Below are positions 26,005 through 37,040 of a stretch of DNA of 64,000 nucleotides, in pieces. The notes under the pieces were generated by a model that saw nothing but the letters and a program-made list of their open reading frames with translations, was not told the DNA's origin and did no database searches. Position 1 is the stretch's first letter. Every line of letters starts with the position of its first letter. Source of the DNA: Nageia nagi (Eukaryota; Pinophyta); contig JBITNC010000001.1 of the NCBI GenBank assembly GCA_050084985.1, positions 100,502,001 to 100,566,000 on the forward strand, in the 5' to 3' direction. Both the position numbers and the translations under genes were made by a program.

Positions 26005-26590
26005 AATAGTGAGGTGCTCATATCTCATTTTCCTCTCTTGGTCCCTACTAGCTCTTTATAGGTTTATGCTAGCATCATTAGCCCCCATGCAAATATTATC
26101 CTCTCTTGTACCATCATAGCAAGCTCCTTAAACATCCTTCAAGGGAACCTAATTCCTAAGAAATGTGGAAACATGAATGACAACATGATTAGTATGATGA
26201 GCATATCTCATAACCCCAATCAGCATGAGTCATATAGCATATCTATCATTGGTCCTCCTCCCTAAATATCCAGGGTCTAGTAGTTGTCTCCCATATATGG
26301 TTACATCACCACCCTATTGATGGCCACCATAACCAACTCACCCTTTATAGGAACATGGAAGATGCAATAAATATCCTCCTATGTGAAGGTCATCTCCCAT
26401 TTGGGGAGTAGGAATGTGCATCTATCTGAGTCAAACCTCTCTTGCAATGCAGTCATATATGAGGTATTGCCCACAATCTTATGGATGCATGTAGCACCTA
26501 CTAGGCCTATCACCTCGAGCCAATCCTAGTTAGTCTGGTCAAGCATGTCATGCACTCTCACTAGGAGTTTCAAAACTTATACCATAAATT
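26005..26590 (-). pseudogene. Plant mobile domain (PMD) pseudogene fragment
   Basis: The minus strand reads YMTALQERFDSDRCTFLLPK then WEMTFT, a stop, and EDIYCIFHVPIKGELV. This follows the PMD signature in which a Trp/Arg-x-x-T-H-T-F-H-L-P-x-G-E-M-T block leads to L-E-D-V and G-L-P-V-x-G. Farther on, FAWGLMMLA and TYKELVG (about 26020-26090) match the YAWGAA-LA-LYR-L block of the same domain. PMD occurs in host proteins such as MAIN and MAIL1 and in transposon-borne genes. The expected Gly of G-E-M-T is Trp, and at least six stops break the frame. It lies upstream of an LTR of the same strand, so it is probably cargo of that element. Confidence 0.7.
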
Positions 26591-26611
26591 GATTTGTTAT
26601 ACATTTTGATA

Positions 26612-26638
26612 AGCATTATACATTCCAACACTCCCCCT
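26612..26638 (-). repeat. 3' LTR stub and polypurine tract of Copia-1
   Basis: The minus strand reads AAGGGGGAG then TGTTGGAATGTATAATGC, identical to the start of the LTR at 34427. Homology stops after about 19 bases, so the rest of the 3' LTR is gone. Confidence 0.7.
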
Positions 26639-27319
26639 TAACACAATATTGGGATAGAGCAAATAAGAGAGAAGAAAGAGAGAAAGTAAGAGAGTTCTTC
26701 TCTAAATAAATACAACAAAGATGAGAATTTTTTACATATTTATGAAGTAAAAGATCTAATTTGAGACTCATTACTTAGCCAAATACAATCACTAACCACA
26801 ACCAATTTCAATGTACATGAAGTAGTCATCCAATTAGAAGTCATGAAGAATCTTCAAGAGCTTGCATACCTAAGGTAAGTAACCTGCAATCTCAAAGGAA
26901 CTTGCAAATCATAAGCAACTCAAATAATAAGATCAGCTAGATGAATATTAACAATAATAGATGAATCACACAAATGCCATCGTGAACTGACCAATGATGC
27001 ACTATAAGTCATCATGAAGATGTCATACCAAAAAAATCATAGTCACTTATTGTATATAAAACATATGTTGATTATCATTACAAAATAGAGCATGCACATA
27101 TGATTTCCTTACATATAGATAACTAAATAATGCCAAAATACATATAAGAGTTCCTCACATATGGATAACTGCAAAGTGCTAGATTGACTAATATTTTTCT
27201 TTAAAAATTTGTACAAGTTCCTCATGCAAAGTGAACTTACTATGAAGGTGTACAACAAAATCAATACTATATAGCACAAAATCCTCCTAGGGGTGAAGTT
27301 ATCATCATAAACATGAATT

Positions 27320-27900
27320 CAACATAAGAATTCAAACTTTACTCCCCTTTAAAGGTAACTTCACCAACCCAATAGCATCCCTAAGCTTACAGAATTGAGC
27401 TTTCAAGAGGGGTTTTGTGAACAAATTAGCAGAGTTCAAGTTGCATGGAGAATACTCTAGGTGTATGATGCCATCAAGTACCTTCTCCCTCATAAAATGG
27501 GCATAGATTTTCACATGTTTTGTTCTTTTATGGAACATAGGATTCTTAGCAAAAGAAATAGCCAACTGATTATTTGATAAAATCAAAGGTGAGCCACCTT
27601 GCTCATACCCAATTTCTTTCAAAATATGCTTTAGCCAAATGGCTTCCTAGGATACAATAGACATGGCATGATATTTAGCTTTTATTATGGAAATAGAAAT
27701 AATAGGTTGCTTCTTGGAATCCCAAGTGATAGCACCTAAACCAATGCTAAACACATACACAAAAGTTGATTTTCTATCATCTCTATCTCCCCCATAGTCA
27801 AAATATAAGAATTTAGAGAGAAAAAACAAGGGCAACTTAGAATACTTGAGAGCAAAATCCTTAGTCCCTGCAACATACCTCAAGATTTACTTAATAGCAT
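27320..27900 (-). pseudogene. Copia-1 RNase H
   Basis: Two open stretches cover most of the domain. The first (27883-27647) has MRYVAGTKDFALKYSK and DDRKSTFVYVF, the second (27622-27332) has SNNQLAISFAKNPMFHKRTK, HFMREKVLDG and LFTKPLLKAQFCKLRDAIGL. These are the standard Copia RNase H blocks up to the C terminus of pol. The usual D-A-D-W motif before D-D-R-K-S reads FDYGGD. One frameshift or stop lies between the two stretches. Pol ends about 700 bases before the 3' LTR stub. Confidence 0.85.
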
Positions 27901-28880
27901 TAAGGTGCTCAACATATGGTTTTTGCATGAATTATGCCATTAGATTCACTGCAAAGTTAATATCTGGCCTGAATATAGTCAAATACAAAAGACTACCAAT
28001 TAATTTCCTGTAAGCTATAACATCAGCTAATAGAGAGTTGAAGCTCAAAGAAATAGTGATTACAAGAGAGACTAGGATCATAACAAATCTACACTCCATT
28101 CCAAACTTCTACAAGATATTTGATATATACTTAAATTGACTAAGATAAGTACAATCTTTGTATCAATACACTTGCATTCCAAGATATTAGTGTAAGAGAC
28201 CAAGATTAGTCATTTCAAATGTTACTTTAAGTTTGGATATGCACTCTTAAATGATTTCTTCATTGTTCCTAATTACCAGAAGATCATCCACATAAAGAAG
28301 AATCAAGACCACATCTTTTCTTTGATTAAGCACATATAGATTGAAGTCAAAAAAACACTTAGAAAAACCAATTTCTAAAAAGTGGCCTAAAATCTTCTTA
28401 TACCAGGCTCTAGGTCTTGCTTAAGTCCATACAATGACTTCTTTAGCTTGCACACAAAAGAGTCTTTTCCTTCCATAATAAACTCTTCTGGTTGATTCAT
28501 GAAGATTTTCACATCTAAGTCACCATTGAGAAATGCACTTTTGACATCAAGTTGAAAAACATTTCATCTTTGAGCTACAAAAAGAGTAAGGATAATTCTA
28601 ATAGTAGGCATCTTTACCATGAGAACAAAGGTTTTCTCATAATCTATATCATATTTCTAAGCAAAACCTTTAGCTACTAACCTTGTCTTGCATTTCTCAA
28701 TATCTCCACTTCTTACCAATCACATTCTTCTCATTGGAATAAGGAACTAAGTCCCAAGTTTTATTTTTAAAAGCACCTCATATTCCATTTTCATGACTTC
28801 CATCCAACACTCATGCTTAGAAGCTTCTTTGAAGGTTGAAGTCTCATGCTTATTATCAATCTTGGCAAATAAGAATTTGT
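27901..28880 (-). pseudogene. Copia-1 reverse transcriptase
   Basis: The minus strand reads QLDVKSAFLNGDLD, FMNQPEEFI and KLKKSLYGLKQ, typical of the Copia RT fingers and palm. The catalytic box LYVDDLLVI is intact at 28277-28297. Later blocks towards RNase H (the family's YRK-IGSL-YL region) are readable near 27960-28020. Stops and small shifts separate these blocks, so no long frame remains. The enzyme would make DNA from element RNA. Confidence 0.85.
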
Positions 28881-29139
28881 TCAAGGTCATGCTCCTTATT
28901 ACCCTTTGAGTTGGAGAGTTTTATTCCTAAGGTGACTTGTCTACATCAAAATCTAACTAGCTAGGTGCAACTGAAGAGTCCTCTAGATCATCAACATCTC
29001 ATTAGAAGCAAATTCTACAAAAAGTTTAAAGAACTTCACATCCCTTGAAATAAACATAGCTTTGTAGGATGGAGAGCAGATCTGTAGCCTCTATGTTAAC
29101 TATCATAACCCACAAAGATGCATTTTTTAGCTCTTTTAT

Positions 29140-29500
29140 CTAATTTCTTCTTTTTTTAAAAAATAATGTAGGAGAATGCTTCACAACCAAACACTCTAAG
29201 GTGTGAAATGTTAACTTTTCTTCCTAACCATGCCATAAAAGGAGTGTAAGGAATCGTAAATTTCCTCTTGATTCCATACTTAGCATAAACATCATTGAAC
29301 TCATTATTGTTATATTCTCCTCCATTATCTGATCTCAACATCTTGATATTAAGGTTAGTATGATTCTCAATAAAGGCCTTAAAAATCTTAAAACTCTCAA
29401 AGGTTTGATCCTTGTGCTCAAGTAGATACCCAAAGTTCATCCTACTAAAGTTATCAATGAAGGTCAAGACATAAAATGCTTTTCTAAGTGACTTAGTCTA
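29140..29500 (-). pseudogene. Copia-1 integrase core with internal deletion
   Basis: An open frame (29467-29156) starts in FIDNFSRMNFGYLLEHKDQ, keeps the first and second catalytic acids (F-I-D-N, R-S-D-N-G-G-E-Y), and runs to TIPYTP. It then jumps to FMAWLGRKVNISHLRVFGC. The family has about 75 residues between these blocks, including the third catalytic acid in the Q-Q-N-G-x-x-E-R block. The deletion point is near 29237-29242 and keeps the frame. The integrase is therefore inactive. Confidence 0.85.
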
Positions 29501-29760
29501 AAATGGACCCATCAAATATGAATGCACAAGTTGAAGAGGTTGATATGCTCTTATTGCCTTATCTTTTTCAAATTTTTGTCTATGCATCTTGCCAAGAATG
29601 CACTTCTCACATAGACCAATCGAAGGAGAAATTGAAGGTAAACCTTCCACAAGTTCTTGGTATTTCATGTTTTGAATACTCTTATGGTTAAGGTGACCTA
29701 AATGATGGTGCAAAAGATTACCTCTAAAACACACATTAGAAGTAAGACACATCTTTTATG
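29498..29760 (-). pseudogene. Copia-1 GAG-pre-integrase zinc domain
   Basis: The open frame holds LLHHHLGHLNHKSIQNM and LCEKCILGKMHRQKF, the His-x-His and Cys-x-x-Cys pairs of the integrase N-terminal zinc domain in Copia pol. The metal ligands appear complete. It leads into the core domain over a short broken gap. Confidence 0.85.
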
Positions 29761-29839
29761 GAACTTGAACCATGATGTAGAGGTTATCTTTCACCGATCC
29801 TTTAACCAACATGGCAATTCCTTTTTTAATGCACCAAGA

Positions 29840-30127
29840 TTAAGAATCAAACTCAAAAGAGTACTCTTTTTTAACAACTTGGATTACAAAGAGAAAGTTC
29901 ATCCTTAACTTAGGAACATAGAGAACATTGTCAAGAACCTTCCCATGAATCAACACACTTTCAATTCCTTGGACTTTAAGGGTAGAGTTATCACTTATCA
30001 CAATTGCATCTTTTTTATACTTGTGAAAATTCTCAAACTTTTCCTTTTCAAAGCATAGGTGATTACTGCAACCAGAATCAACATTCCAATCAAATGAAAA
30101 AGAGCAAGACAAGGAGTATAGCATCAT
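29840..30127 (-). pseudogene. Copia-1 aspartic protease
   Basis: The frame reads WNVDSGCSNHLCFEKEKFEN, with the active-site D-S-G intact, then VISDNSTLKVQGIESVLI and VLDNVLYVPKLRMNFL. These are the conserved blocks of Copia protease from active site to C terminus. The stretch is open for 95 codons, so this domain is the best kept part of Copia-1. It would release gag and pol proteins from the precursor. Confidence 0.9.
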
Positions 30128-31072
30128 AGTAAAACTAGCTTGAATATTCTTCTTTCCTTTATAGTTCTTTACATTTCCATTACCTTTATTCCTTTCTTAT
30201 CTTTTCTTTTTGTAGCAATCAACTTCTTTGTGACTTTTGATGCCACAATATTTACAATTACCATCAAACTTTTTCTTATGATATGGATTGTTTGCTTTGC
30301 TTTTTTCATCTCTTTACTTGAAATGGTTATTGTTATTGTTTTCTTGCTATTATGATTGTTATTTCTGTTGTTCCTGCTACTGTTGTAGCCATTACCTCTT
30401 TTCTCAAACCTTTTAAAGGAAGAAGGATAAGATTTCTTTTTATGGTTGAACTTCTTTTTTAAAAGAGTTTTAGTTGCTTCAAGAGCAACGTTATTATCCT
30501 TAAGAGAAGAAATCAACACCTTATTGTTAAGGGTTTTTTCATGCTTGAAAAGGTGCCTAAAAAGGTTCTCAAGAGATAAGACTTATTCTTCATCATCAAA
30601 CCTTATTTCCATAACCATCACAAAGTTTTCAAACTTTGAAGAAAAGCTTTGAAGAATGATGAAGACCATGAACTCATCATTGATCCAATTGCACCCATAA
30701 GCAACAAGTTGGATCCTTAGATCAATAATTTTTTTCAAGTAGATAACCACATTTTCATCTTCCCCTTGATGAGATTGAAGCAACTTTTAGATAATATTAA
30801 ACCTTCTTGAAAAGTTTGAACTAAGGTATATTTGCTTAAGCTTATCACAAGCTTCCTTTATTGAGGTTGAAGAGAAAATCATTAAGAGCACATCATCTAA
30901 AGTTGCATAGTAAATCATGGAGGTTGCAAACTCATTTTTTAATAGGAGGTACAAAGTTCTCATTCACTATTTACCAAAGTTTTCTTGCCTACAATTCAAC
31001 TCTCATCTATGGTTCCCAAATCCTAAATTTGGAACCATCAAGAATGGGTTTGGGTAAAAAAGATTCTTCCAT
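30128..31072 (-). pseudogene. Copia-1 gag
   Basis: The start is ATG at 31072, minus strand, reading MEESFLPKPILDGSKFRIWE, a typical Copia gag N terminus. After frameshifts, QSHQGEDENVVIYLKKIIDL (30783-30720) belongs to the UBN2-type capsid. A zinc knuckle CKYCGIKSHKEVDC with all four ligands lies at about 30216-30260. A Ser/Arg/Asn-rich stretch precedes the knuckle. Gag forms the particle and binds element RNA. Several stops split it. Confidence 0.8.
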
Positions 31073-33913
31073 TTGCTACATAAGAATATGAAAAATATTA
31101 AGCATGTAATTTAATAAATAACATTAAATGTTATATTTTAACCAAGTAAATGATAATGTGAAATCTAACACTAAAGTCATGCTTGATTTGATTCACAAGT
31201 GCAAATGTTTTACAATTCAAATATACATCCCATGTACCCAAATACTTTTATCATCATAAAGAACTATAGATGTAGAGTGACATTATTCAGGCTTGTTTTT
31301 TTATCTAAAATTGGGCCTTCACCTGGATGCCCACACAAGAGGAGCTTAAGTACTACCAATCCTCAACTAGTTCACCTTGATTAGTTTTATACTCTCACAA
31401 GAAGTACCTATTATTTTCAAGGTTATGATATTTATTGGATTGACCAAATTATTAATCTTGATTAGTTTTCAAGTTATCCTCCAAGGTTATCAAGATAATC
31501 CTTAAATGGATGTGTGGACATGTGGTATCACTACACACATGCATGTCCACCTATTAGAGTTATGTCTAGACCAAGAGAGAACTTAGGGGCAATTTAGAAG
31601 TACAAACTTTTCACCTTTTAGATTATCAAACTTAAAGGCTCCAGTCTGCCTATCCTCACCTCATGGCTCCCCAAACAAGTCATGTTGTGAAATGTACATG
31701 CAAATTTTTTTCCTTTTAGAGGGTTACTCATATCAATGTTTGCATTTTTGTTTGCATAAGAAAATAAACCAAAATACGAAATATAAAGTAAAAAATTATA
31801 AAGAAAAAAAATCATCCATCCATAACATGGAACCTTAAGATTCCAATGGTTTTGTTTACCAACTCCTAGAGGACATCTTTACATAGGTCCATAAATTTAC
31901 ACAAGTTAACTTTATAAAAAATAAAAATAAATACTCATGCATTAATTCCATAATTTGCATAAGTTAACTTTGCAGAAAGGATAAATACTCAATATGTATT
32001 TTTAAGTCATAAGCATGCATCTCACAAAAATTAAACTTAAAAAATTAAGTCCTTAAGCATGTATTATTAACTTAACAAATAAGTATTAAGCTTGTATTTA
32101 ACTTAAAATTTTAAGTACAAAGCATAAGCATGCAACTCTTAAAGTAAAAAAAAAAAAAATTATTATGCATACTAAATAAACAATTAAATAAGAAATTTAT
32201 ACAAATTCCCCCATTTTTACTTAAAGATTTATCTCTAAAAGATAGCATACTAAATATTTTATCCTTAAAAATATTTGCATGCTAAAAATTTTAAGTATGT
32301 ATTCACATTAATATTTTAAGTAAAAATTCCCCCTTTTTACTTAAAGAGGATTGCTAGTAGCATTTCCCCCTTATAAAATTGAAGGCAACATCAAATTATC
32401 AATAAATACTTAGGTAAAAAAAAAATGCCATGGTTACACTAATAATTATCATTTTGCCTAAGTAAATTGCCATACAAGGTATTTAGGGCAAAATAAAAAA
32501 ATATACTCCACATTTTTCAAAGAAATAGGATTGTATTTAAGATTAATGATGTATGTACTTACTCTAAAGTAATGTAATCATACTCATCATGACAATATTT
32601 TAAAGTTGGAGTAAAAGTGCTTCTAAGTGCATTTAATAGAACACATGACTTGTAAGCAAGCAAAAAATATTAAATGCTACCAAAAAAAAAGAGTATACAT
32701 TTGCTTCTTGGTGCATTTAATGGAAATAAATATCTTGCAAGTAAAAAAAATTAAATGCTTGTCAACCACTAGAAAACAAATGGAGCAAATTAAACAAGGC
32801 TACATAGAGATTAAGATTAGAGGCAAAGTGGAGGGAGCGAGCCTCAACCAAGAAGGGAGCTCAAAGCTGTATGGATTAGAGATCAAGGAGTATGGTGGAA
32901 ATGGAGGTCCATGTGGAGGATGGAAAGATCATCAACCATGAGTGAGGAGGTTGATAGAGGTGCAACAGTGCATCATTAAGGAGCTGTAGGCGAAAGGGGA
33001 GCAACATGGAAAGGGCTATGGAGGGGAAACATGGTGGTGGCACAGATGATTTAGCACGTAGGTCTTATGTCACTTTCAACAAATGAGGCATCTAATAGGA
33101 GCATAGATCTATAAAAAAAGATAAGAGCATGATGGAGGAGGGCCAAAAGATAAGGGTAGGGGGTCCTATTTTAATGGGTCGTGAGGGCCTAGGTGCAAGG
33201 GTTGACTATTGGTAGGCCATAGGAAAGGATGAAAGCAGGAGTAAGGCTGCTACCCCTTCAAGTACTTAAATATAAATAAACAAATATTTTATAATGTATA
33301 TATATATATTTTTTAGGAAAAAGCTACTCCCCTTTTTTACTATGCAACCAACCAACTTAATGAAATTTCAAATGAATATACTATTTATAAAAAACATTAT
33401 ATGTTTTGGTAAAAAAAATATTACAAATTTCATTTTCAAGTACATAATCCACCCTTTATATATATCAAATAATCTTCTTTAGTTTAAAATATAACAACTA
33501 TTGTAAGCAGATATTTTTATACATAAAAAAAATTGTAATTTTCTATGCAATTAATATGATATAACTAAATTACAAGCTAAATCATATTTAGCTATACTAG
33601 ATTGAAGTTTTCCACTAATATATTATTGTCACATTTTAGGTACAATTTATCAAAGAAAATTGCAATTACCATAGACTATTAGATGTAAAGGTGTAACAAC
33701 AATATATTTGTAAGTAAATTTTCCTCACAATATTAACATATAAATAATGTTAGTAATCCAAGAGAAAAAAATAAAATTGAAGGAAGAAATGATGAAATTA
33801 TACTTTCAAGTATTTTATCTCACCAATGAAGAGTGGGATGAGGAATGAAGATCACCAAGATGTTGGAAATAAAAAAAGAGCTTTCAAACCACAAAGAAGG
33901 GCTTCCACACCAA
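31073..33913 (-). other. Copia-1 leader, 2.8 kb, non-coding
   Basis: The stretch between primer site and gag is unusually long. It contains a block (31260-31640) that matches 41390-41740 in Copia-2, including GTGGTATCACTACACACATGC, short A-runs, and a G-rich patch on the + strand (32800-33250). A 104-codon ORF on the other strand (32627-32941) has no family features and is probably chance. Confidence 0.55.
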
Positions 33914-33925
33914 GCTCTGATACCA
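33914..33925 (-). other. Primer binding site of Copia-1
   Basis: The minus strand reads TGGTATCAGAGC, two bases from the LTR edge. This is the exact initiator tRNA-Met complement used by most plant Copia elements. Confidence 0.9.
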
Positions 33926-33927
33926 AT

Positions 33928-34427
33928 TGAGAGATTTAAACTATAACATGAATAACTCTAAACTCATAAGATCACATAAAAGCTCACAAATCTCATCTAA
34001 CAAACTCACAAAGCAATCTCACAACACAACACAAGATGTAAGTGGTTCTTCAAACTAGGATTACATCCACTAACTAAATCTGTACTTCAATCACAAATAC
34101 AACTCTCTTATAATCCTACTAATATCAACTCCTATGCTCTATCCTATAGCATAACTTTACTCTACAATTGATGTGTGATCACAAAGAGGAATCCTTCTAT
34201 TTATAGGCCAAAATTCCTCTTTGGATCACTCATTTATCCAATGTACAAAAGCATGACATGCACATCTTTTTACCCAAGGGGCATGCTCATGACATGGAGT
34301 GTAAGACAAGTTACATTATCATATTCACTTAAATACTTAAGGTATAAAATGATATCCTTAAGTATTAGTGAACTTATATAGAAGATTATTACAAAGCCTT
34401 TACAATAATGCATTATACATTCCAACA
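33928..34427 (-). repeat. 5' LTR of Copia-1
   Basis: In element direction it begins TGTTGGAATGTATAATGC and ends AATCTCTCA, next to the primer site. Length is 500 bases. A TATA box sits within. Confidence 0.85.
34197..34206 (-). promoter_or_regulatory. TATA box in Copia-1 LTR
   Basis: The minus strand reads CTATAAATAG, a strong plant TATA box in the middle of the LTR, with the equivalent box at 44171-44180 in Copia-2. Confidence 0.6.
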
Positions 34428-34520
34428 CTCCCCCACTACCTCTACATCTTGATGTTGAATCTACCATTCAGAAGCCCCTAACTTCATCCCTAGGCCTACA
34501 CTTTCTTTCTCAAATCATTT
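34428..34520 (-). repeat. 3' end of another Copia copy
   Basis: Directly right of the Copia-1 LTR the minus strand reads a polypurine-like GGTAGTGGGGGAG, as expected left of an LTR start. The LTR therefore has a primer site on one side and a polypurine tract on the other. No Copia coding follows before the Tat 3' region. Confidence 0.45.
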
Positions 34521-35709
34521 CTTACAAGGTGTTAGTATTTTACCAATCAACAATATTTCATAAGTTATCCAATGCTCAAAAATCATATAGTAGAAAAATG
34601 CTAAATTGCACAAAACATAGAGAAAAAGTTAAAAGGATCAAATAAAAATGATAGTCTCAAACCTATTCTACCTTTCTCTTTTAATTTTTTCATCTAATAG
34701 GATCATCCATATGATCAAGGATCATCTTGATGATTTTTTATTCACTCTAGTTATTCAAATGATCTATAGTCATCCAAACAACTAGGTCTGTAGTGTTTTC
34801 ACCCTTATTCTTATTATCATTTTTCTCAATTTCTCCACTTTTTTTATCAATCAATCATATGTAATTCCTAGTCACACCTAATACCATCCTAATTTAGGGG
34901 AGAGATTCACATACATGATCATTTTGGTTAATATTGTTGCAAGCTCTCATCAAGCTAGTCATTTGGTTTTTGCCAAGGGTATCTCAAATGTATGGTTAAA
35001 ATTTTTCCGTTGCAAGTGTTCTTTTGATATTACAATTTGACATAATTGATTGGAAATCAAAATATTCAAATGTCATCATGGTTGACATTGGAATTTTCTT
35101 GTACAAGCATCATATGCATATGTGCTACAATCAAATGCTTGGTACATCTATGAGACAATGATCATTTTATCATTTTATTTTTTCTCTTTATTCAAGTGTG
35201 GTATGCCTGCATGCTATGGTTGAACACTTGGTAGGTCTATGAGCCTATGATCATTTTATCAAACTCCCTTAAATTGATGGGGCAAAGAAGAGATCATTTT
35301 ATCATATTTATTTTAGTTGTTGGGGAAAATAAAAGATCACTCCATATTTACTTCCCTCTCACTACTAGGGAAAAGTAGAGTTAGACTCCCTTTAATTGAT
35401 AGGGAAAAGCAAAGATCATTTTATTTTCTACATTTAGTTTAGTTTTTCTTTATGTATTTATTTTATATTAGGTTAGAATTTTGTTTATTATTTCAATAAT
35501 TATGTGATCCATTTGATTAATTTTATTTAGGTCATCATCAATGTATGTTCAACTTGGTCTTACATGATATTATCTTGTAGTGAAACCAAAGAATTGGATA
35601 TTTATGTTGTACTTATATGATGTGTTGATTATCAAAACCATACCTATCATAATCATTTATATTTACATATCATTATCATTATTGCTTATCATTTTATCAT
35701 ATCATTTAT
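34521..35709 (+). other. Probable Tat 3' untranslated region
   Basis: No gene is seen. The stretch is T-rich with repeated short phrases such as 'ttgatggggcaaagaagagatcatttta' variants at 35275, 35325 and 35395. It ends at the hairpin and polypurine tract before the 3' LTR. Confidence 0.4.
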
Positions 35710-35760
35710 TTTTGTGCTAAGCTTCTTGTAGGTTTTGAAGCTTAGCACAAAAGGGGGAAA
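35710..35760 (+). other. Hairpin followed by Tat polypurine tract
   Basis: Arms of 16 bases (35710-35725 and 35737-35752) are exact reverse complements around an 11-base loop. The core is TTGTGCTAAGCTTC. The right arm runs into AAAAGGGGGAAA, and the LTR begins TGTAAACACC at 35762. The tract primes plus-strand DNA synthesis; the hairpin role is not known to me. Confidence 0.75.
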
Positions 35761-35761
35761 T

Positions 35762-36583
35762 TGTAAACACCATAAAATCATAGTTTTACCTTACAATGAT
35801 GTTTTATAGATATTTATGGCACTTGTACTATCATATCTTCTCATGTCATGATAACTTGTGATGCAACATTGTTTGTAGGTTAATTTTATGATAGTTTGAT
35901 ATTTTGGCAATTTTAACATTAGATCCCAATTGTCTAGATGATTGGCTAATCATTTGGATGATCCTGCAGGATCACACTTGTCTAGATGATCTTGACTATG
36001 TAGTCTTTAAATATATGATATGGGCTCCATTTACAAGGACTAACACTTCATTTTCATGAGCACTTTTTAAGATTTGAGCTTTCTAAGCATAAATCTAAAT
36101 CTTGTGACATTCATTCAAGAATTTCAACATCAATTCTTTAGCACTCCTCTTGGAGCCTTTGGATCCCATATCCCTCCATGGTTGATTGAGGTATCTTTGT
36201 GGCTTTAGGATAATTTTACTATCAATGGTGGGTTCATGAGTTTTTGTAGGTTTTGATCATATATTTTATCATATTTGGAAGCTTGTATCCTTCATTAATA
36301 TTATATTTGATTAATTGAGTAACATATAGGCATCTTTAGGCTAATTCACTTAGATTTTCAACCTCGGGTTTGACCTTTAAGATCCAAAACTTAGGGTTTG
36401 AATATTATTTATCTTTATTTAGCTAAAATGTATTAGATCCATTCTCATTTAGGCTAATTATCCATAGATATTTGTATACTTTGTCCATATTTGTATATAT
36501 CATAATTTATGCAGCTCTTTGGGTATTTACCATATTTTATCAACATTTGGTCATATCTTTTCAATTTCACTTAGATCTAGTTA
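35762..36583 (+). repeat. Tat 3' LTR, first part
   Basis: It begins TGTAAACACCATAAAATC after the polypurine tract. From 36405 it matches the 5' LTR fragment at 6531. It is cut at 36583 by Copia-2. Confidence 0.75.
36579..36583. repeat. Target site duplication, left
   Basis: AGTTA, repeated at 44336-44340 on the other side of Copia-2. Five bases is the normal length for LTR elements. Confidence 0.85.
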
Positions 36584-37040
36584 TGATGGAATCAATATTT
36601 TCCTAATAAATTCCTAATCACCAATATCACTTGTAGGATACACTCAACTCGAACTAAACATAAGCATAACAATAATTTCCAATCTCACAAATACACAAGA
36701 GACATAATATAAAGTGGTTCCTCCCTCCTTGGGAGTACATCCACTAACGAAGATCTCATTCCTCTAGATGGACTCTCTTACAATTTACAATCCTAATTCT
36801 CCTACAACCATTATTTGAGCATAACATTTCTCCTAAAACTTATGTATATTATAAGAAGGGAGGCCTTCTAATTATAGGATAAAATCCCAACCCTAACCTC
36901 CCTTTTACTCAAGGGTAAGGTTAAGGTTTCATAATATAATATTCATTAAACACTTAAAGGTATCTAGTGATACTTTAAGTGTTTAATTGGTTACATAAAG
37001 GTAAATATTAATTATCCAAATTATATTACATATTCTAACA
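36584..37040 (-). repeat. Copia-2 3' LTR
   Basis: On the + strand it begins TGATGGAATC and ends ATTCTAACA, followed by CTCCCCC, the complement of the polypurine tract. It pairs with 43887-44335. Confidence 0.9.

Larger units (their letters stand above)
19959..26611 (-). mobile_element. Non-autonomous LTR family with shared LTRs
   Basis: Two long direct repeats (20075-21581 and 24948-25670) are each preceded on their left by a minus-strand primer-site-like sequence (20063-20074 and 24936-24947) and by a shared leader of about 100 bases (19959-20062 and 24832-24935). This gives the pattern internal, LTR, internal, LTR, internal, as arises when neighbouring copies recombine in their LTRs. The internal part between the LTRs (21582-24935) reads as a coiled-coil protein on the minus strand. 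The part to the right (25671-26611) carries a plant mobile domain remnant. I see no gag knuckle, protease, RT or integrase. The right end is cut by Copia-1. Confidence 0.6.
26612..34427 (-). mobile_element. Copia-1, Ty1/copia element with truncated 3' LTR
   Basis: On the minus strand the order is 5' LTR (33928-34427), primer site, a 2.8-kb leader, gag (from 31072), protease, integrase, RT, RNase H and polypurine tract. That gag-PR-INT-RT order defines Copia. Only 19 bases of the 3' LTR remain at 26612-26630 before sequence of the PMD-bearing element. An equivalent polypurine-like block also lies to the right of the 5' LTR (34428-34436), suggesting that the LTR was once shared with another copy. 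Confidence 0.85.

Noticed and set aside
32627..32941. 104-codon + strand ORF
   Set aside because: It lies antisense in the Copia-1 leader, has no domain, and is not conserved in the Copia-2 leader.
34197..34206. TATA boxes as promoters of cellular genes
   Set aside because: All clear ones lie in LTRs or unidentified repeats and have no cellular gene behind them.
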